9,612 nucleotides of DNA from Candidatus Caenarcanales bacterium (GTDB lineage: Bacteria; Cyanobacteriota; Vampirovibrionia; LMEP-6097), in assembly GCA_021299565.1 (NCBI GenBank), contig JAJTHA010000178.1, positions 1 through 9,612 on the forward strand, read 5' to 3'. Positions within the stretch are counted from its first letter, which is position 1, and each line of letters begins with the position of its first letter. Made by a program: the position numbers and the translations under genes. The notes beneath the pieces are model-generated. The model saw only the letters and a program-made list of their open reading frames with translations. It made no database searches and was not told the origin of the DNA. Shown piece after piece: positions 7,003 to 9,612 of the stretch.

Positions 7003-7076
7003 AGTCTCGCCTATCGTAGCACAATTTAACATAATATGCTTAAGATTTAGTTAATAATTCTGGATTTGGTGGATTT

Positions 7077-7108
7077 GTCATCCTGAGGGAGCTGCGTAGC
7101 ATAAGCTC
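7077..7108. repeat. half of a GTCATCCTGA-type repeat (degenerate remnant)
   Basis: This stretch begins GTCATCCTGAG, nearly the same as the outer arm of the 1532-1604 repeat, and continues into a small hairpin-capable segment (GCT-GCGT-AGC). No matching right arm ending in TGAC follows. Instead a complete family 1 repeat begins 17 bp later. It is best read as a truncated or decayed copy of family 2. Confidence 0.45.
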
Positions 7109-7124
7109 AATCAACCACGGCAAA

Positions 7125-7211
7125 GTCACTGCGAGACTTGCGGAGCAAGTCGTGGCAGTCCAGTTTACCTTTCGCACTGGATCGCCACGACGCTTCGCGT
7201 CTCGCGATGAC
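7125..7211. repeat. 87-bp cloverleaf repeat, family 1, copy 2
   Basis: Its outer and inner arms are identical to those of the copy at 4759. The side hairpins differ: A is ACTTGC-GGA-GCAAGT and B is ACGC-TTC-GCGT, both perfectly complementary. The loop is 17 nt. Flanking AAA and TTT extend the outer stem. It lies 20 bp beyond the stop of the gamma-lyase-family gene on the minus strand and may help end or stabilise that transcript. Confidence 0.9.
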
Positions 7212-7231
7212 TTTCAAGTGTATTTATCAAA

Positions 7232-8434
7232 TTAAAGAGCAGCCAGCAACAACTCCGTATGAGCATATGACAAGCCACCCTGTAAATAAGCGATAAACGG
7301 CTCTCTCAGTGGTCCATCGCAGGATAATTCAATACTAGACCCCTCAATAAATGAGCCAGAAGCCATAATAATCTCATCATCATAACCGCTTATCGGACTC
7401 GGGACCGGGCTAAACATCGAATTGACCGCAGAATTCGCCTGCACTTTAGCACACAAGTCTATCAAAGCCTCTCTAGAACCAAGCTTAATCGACTGGATGA
7501 TATCATTGCGATCCGCATCAAAAGCCGGAATAGTCTCATAGCCCAGCTTTGAGAAGACGTAAGCAGCAAGAGACATACCCTTTAGTGCTTCACTGACTAT
7601 AAGTGGTGCCATAAAAAATCCCTGCATCATTAAACGTGTCTGGTCAAACATACAACCGCCATGCGAACCAATACCAGGTGCTGTAAGGCTTTCAGCGGCA
7701 GCATCAACATAGGCTTGTTTGCCGGCGATATAAGCGCCAGCGGCTACTATACCACCACCGGGGTTTTTGATAAGTGAACCAGCGATGATATCCGCGCCAA
7801 TATCAGTTGGCTCCTGGGTTTGAGTGAATTCGCCATAGCAATTATCGACAAAACAAATTATATTTGGGTTGAATTTTTTGATGGTACTAATTAGTGTTTG
7901 TAACTTTGACAAACTATAAGAATCTCTCCACTCATAACCTCTAGAACGCTGCAGGAAAGCGACTTTGGTTTTGGGACTAAGTGATTGAATTATCAATTCT
8001 AGATCTAGATTCTCGGGACTAATTTCTGAAATAACTTTGTAGTTGATATTGTATTTTTGGGAGATTTTTTTGAAAACTGTGGATAGAGTATCGTAAGGGT
8101 TGCCGATAGTCACCAATTCATCTCCAGCATTGAGATTGCCCAGTACAGCTGTTGCAATAGCGTGAGTTCCTGACACCAATTGTGGTCTAACAAGAGCCGC
8201 TTCTGTATTGAAATAAATCGCGTATAATTCATCAAGTTTGTCTTTGCCTAAATCATCATAGCCATAGCCTGTAACCCAGCTATAGTGAGAGTTTTGGATG
8301 CCTGCTTGCTTAAACGCATTGAGGACTTTGGCTTGGTTATGGGCTTTGATCTCATCAAAGCGTTCCCAAGTCTTTGTTAGGGCAACTTTGGCTTCTTTGA
8401 TAATTTGGTCTGGGGTGAGTTTGGTTTGTGACAT
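7232..8434 (-). CDS. methionine gamma-lyase family PLP-dependent protein (aluminium resistance protein family)
   Basis: This 400-residue protein is a fold-type I PLP enzyme of the Met_gamma_lyase family, formerly named aluminium resistance protein. Real substrates are largely unproven, and C-S lyase activity on sulfur amino acids is inferred from homology. Visible motifs are VSGTHAIATAVLG (87-99, cofactor phosphate region), FVDNCYGEF (195-203, with Asp197 expected near the pyridine ring nitrogen), and AGSLIKNPGGG (218-228), where Lys223 should form the Schiff base with PLP. It is complete and of normal length. I start it at ATG 8434 (MSQTKLTPDQ). The frame stays open to 8812, but that extension reads through the palindromic repeats at 8513-8655 and is not protein-like. 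No clear ribosome binding site precedes 8434. Copies of the same repeat bracket the gene, one 20 bp after its stop and one about 80 bp before its start. Confidence 0.93.
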   Translation of the reverse strand: MSQTKLTPDQIIKEAKVALTKTWERFDEIKAHNQAKVLNAFKQAGIQNSHYSWVTGYGYDDLGKDKLDELYAIYFNTEAALVRPQLVSGTHAIATAVLGNLNAGDELVTIGNPYDTLSTVFKKISQKYNINYKVISEISPENLDLELIIQSLSPKTKVAFLQRSRGYEWRDSYSLSKLQTLISTIKKFNPNIICFVDNCYGEFTQTQEPTDIGADIIAGSLIKNPGGGIVAAGAYIAGKQAYVDAAAESLTAPGIGSHGGCMFDQTRLMMQGFFMAPLIVSEALKGMSLAAYVFSKLGYETIPAFDADRNDIIQSIKLGSREALIDLCAKVQANSAVNSMFSPVPSPISGYDDEIIMASGSFIEGSSIELSCDGPLREPFIAYLQGGLSYAHTELLLAAL

Positions 8435-8512
8435 GCAAGTTGGGATTTTAGCAAAGAATGGTCTTCGTCTTCGCAAAGATTTCTCCGCATAAGCCAAATC
8501 TATAACAATAAA

Positions 8513-8601
8513 GTCACTCCGAGACCTGCAAAGCAGGTCTCGGGAGTCCATGACGCACGAGGTAAACTGGATTGCCACGCCGCTTCGCGGCTCGCAATGA
8601 C
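8513..8601. repeat. 89-bp cloverleaf repeat, family 1, copy 3 (diverged)
   Basis: Outer arms GTCACTCCGAG and CTCGCAATGAC pair 9 of 11. The inner arms are more diverged, CTCGGGAGTCC with GGATTGCCACG (7 of 11), around a 19-nt loop. Side hairpins are still perfect: A is ACCTGC-AAA-GCAGGT and B is CCGC-TTC-GCGG. A companion repeat follows 19 bp later. It lies upstream of the gamma-lyase-family start, so it is probably within that gene's leader or promoter region. Confidence 0.88.
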
Positions 8602-8620
8602 CTGAAACAATAAAAATCAA

Positions 8621-8655
8621 AGCAGCCTGCAAGGCAGTAGTTTCGCGAAGCGAAA
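8621..8655. repeat. 35-bp companion repeat, copy 2
   Basis: It matches 4861-4895 at 31 of 35 positions and contains the hairpins CTGC-AAG-GCAG and TTTCGC-GAA-GCGAAA. It again lies just to the right of a family 1 cloverleaf repeat. Confidence 0.8.
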
Positions 8656-8671
8656 CAAAAACACATAGAGC

Positions 8672-8701
8672 GCAAAATCGACATGCCCATGTCAATTTTG
8701 C
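8672..8701. promoter_or_regulatory. 30-bp near-perfect palindrome, possible operator
   Basis: The two 15-base halves are inverted copies at 13 of 15 positions, centred on ATGCCCAT, with AT-rich flanks (GCAAAAT and ATTTTGC). There is no U-tract, so it does not look like a terminator. On the minus strand the right half contains a perfect TTGACA (8695-8690), pointing toward the gamma-lyase-family gene, but I see no good -10 box at 16-18 bp. A dimeric repressor site covering a promoter would look like this. No regulator gene is nearby. Confidence 0.35.
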
Positions 8702-8703
8702 TA

Positions 8704-8847
8704 TCAAATGGAACAAAGAGGATGCTTTATATGTCCATAACAATACATAAGGGAGTGTGAGGGCTAGGTTACCTCTAACCGATTCTAAACAACCTATACC
8801 TAGCAAACACATTTAACAAAAAGACCACCCGCAAGGTGGTCTTTTTT
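8704..8847 (+). ncRNA. possible structured leader RNA or small RNA ending in an intrinsic terminator
   Basis: No convincing protein gene fills this stretch, yet a strong plus-strand terminator closes it, so some plus-strand transcript should end here. Upstream of the terminator, GCTAGGT (8763-8769) pairs perfectly with ACCTAGC (8798-8804). The overlapping GGTTA (8767-8771) pairs with TAACC (8776-8780), so the two stems compete for the same bases. The right-edge gene starts 40 bp after the terminator with no obvious promoter in between. The segment could therefore be an attenuating leader of that gene or a free-standing small RNA. The 5' end given is arbitrary. It matches no RNA family that I recognise. 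Confidence 0.3.
8818..8847 (+). terminator. rho-independent terminator
   Basis: GACCACC (8823-8829) and GGTGGTC (8835-8841) form a perfect GC-rich stem with loop CGCAA, extended by flanking A and T runs and followed by six T (8842-8847). The A-run on the left gives the reverse strand a usable U-tract too, so it may work in both directions. The plus-strand reading is favoured because no minus-strand gene ends here. Confidence 0.88.
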
Positions 8848-8887
8848 ATTTGTCAAATCTGTCCTTAACCTGGCTTTGTATTTTTGG

Positions 8888-9612
8888 ATGAATGTAACCG
8901 CAACATCAACGAACATTTACACAACTGCTCTAACTGGCATGCTAGATGCTGTTGCTGCAAAAAAAGCAGCTCAAAAAACTAGCACTGCAGCAAGCACTCA
9001 AGCAAATTCAATAAGCCCTGCTCAAAGCACTCCAGCGGAAATAACGCCACTAGAAAAACTAAGTGATTTTATTAATGGACTGAATGACGATCAAAAAGAA
9101 ACTTTTTGTCAAAAAATTATTGAAGCTGATGTTTCAAAAGCTGAAAAAGATAGTGATGTAAGCACTATTATGGATTTAATTAATAATGATATCGAAAAAA
9201 TAACACCAGAATGGTATGCCAACATCAAACAATACTGCCAAGAACAAGGAGCAATTCTTGGAGCAATCACTCAACATGGGAATATTGTTAACGCCTACGC
9301 CAATCTACCAGATGCTTTCAGGGAAGTACTTAGCAAGGGACTAGGAGCTCTAAGTCCAAAACAAGATGCAGAAATTGGCACAGAAGCGTATCAACAAGAA
9401 TTGATAACGTTTAAAGAATCTCTAGCTAAAGCTATCAACACCTACAATTTGTGTATCCAACAATTCCCCAAAATGCAAAAGCAAACACAAAATACTTTGA
9501 TTGCCTCTTGCAATAAAATCTTAGAAGAAGCCGAAGCTAAATTCCGCAAAGAAGACATAGACAGCCTACTCAAAGATCTCAAAGAAACTACCGCAAAAAC
9601 AGACAAGGACCC
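8888..9612 (+). CDS. N-terminal part of a helical protein with A/S/T/Q-rich N-terminus, unknown function (runs off right edge)
   Basis: From ATG 8888 the frame is open to the window end (241 codons plus 2 bases). The other nearby ATG, at 8892, meets a stop at once. The ribosome binding site is poor (TTTTTGG directly before the ATG). Residues 1-20 (MNVTATSTNI then YTTALTGMLD) are Ser/Thr-rich and are not a Sec signal. Residues 21-50 are low-complexity Ala/Thr/Ser/Gln. From residue 55 on the protein is acidic and helical, with four scattered cysteines and a charged C-terminal part (about 205-241) that could be coiled coil. No family is recognised. A Ser/Thr-rich, non-Sec N-terminus is typical of type III substrates, but is also just disordered sequence. 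Composition resembles the C-terminal linker of the left-edge gene. A terminator 40 bp upstream suggests control of its expression by readthrough or a separate promoter that I cannot see. Confidence 0.8.
   Translation, partial: MNVTATSTNIYTTALTGMLDAVAAKKAAQKTSTAASTQANSISPAQSTPAEITPLEKLSDFINGLNDDQKETFCQKIIEADVSKAEKDSDVSTIMDLINNDIEKITPEWYANIKQYCQEQGAILGAITQHGNIVNAYANLPDAFREVLSKGLGALSPKQDAEIGTEAYQQELITFKESLAKAINTYNLCIQQFPKMQKQTQNTLIASCNKILEEAEAKFRKEDIDSLLKDLKETTAKTDKD

Noticed and set aside
6800..7054. 84-aa open frame on the plus strand, Phe/Ser/Arg-rich
   Set aside because: It is antisense to the coupled small pair, whose ATGA overlap and ribosome binding site are better evidence; the composition is shadow-like.
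8298..8492. 64-aa open frame on the plus strand
   Set aside because: It is antisense to the N-terminus of the gamma-lyase-family gene and has no supporting signal.
4759..8655. CRISPR array
   Set aside because: Repeats are kilobases apart, palindromic throughout and not separated by regular spacers; no cas gene is present.
8818..8847. T-box riboswitch terminator
   Set aside because: There is no T-box AGGGTGG-type antiterminator sequence, no specifier loop and no aminoacyl-tRNA or amino acid gene downstream in view.

Overview
The window is about 9.6 kb of AT-rich bacterial chromosome carrying ordinary housekeeping genes (surE, murB, a PLP-dependent methionine gamma-lyase-family gene), several unassigned exported or small proteins, and a conspicuous set of palindromic intergenic repeats. 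MurB (peptidoglycan synthesis), Sec-type signal peptides and SurE point to a walled, probably Gram-negative bacterium. The SurE sequence and the gamma-lyase-like gene are loosely reminiscent of the cyanobacteria/Vampirovibrionia (Melainabacteria) branch. That placement is a weak inference, and no rRNA or marker gene here can test it.

Layout. Bases 1-1482 hold the 3' part of a long helical protein gene that enters from the left edge. A palindromic repeat follows (1532-1604), then two tiny membrane-protein genes (1712-1936 and 1950-2048, the second only 32 aa but with a strong ribosome binding site). Converging on these is a minus-strand AAA ATPase of the DUF4143 type (2103-3329). Divergent from it is surE (3484-4257), followed 1 bp later by a gene for a small exported protein (4259-4732). 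A composite repeat (4759-4895) separates that gene from the convergent murB (4898-5803, minus). Divergent from murB is an exported protein of unknown function (5842-6612). It converges on a translationally coupled minus-strand pair of very small helical proteins (6850-6605 and 7002-6847). A repeat cluster (7077-7211) then precedes the methionine gamma-lyase-family gene (8434-7232, minus). The last block (8435-8887) has no protein gene. It holds a third copy of the main repeat, a companion repeat, a 30-bp palindrome, a structured stretch and a clear intrinsic terminator. A gene starting at 8888 runs off the right edge.

The most notable observations are these. First, the repeats share a cloverleaf architecture: an outer stem, two side hairpins and an inner stem, bounded by GTCA and TGAC. 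The side-hairpin sequences differ between copies but stay self-complementary. Second, the small coupled pair at 6605-7002 has size, order and one local motif reminiscent of a type III secretion needle protein and its small helical chaperone; this is speculative. Third, the terminator-ended structured segment before the right-edge gene could be an sRNA or an attenuating leader. No CRISPR array, transposase, tRNA or rRNA was seen.
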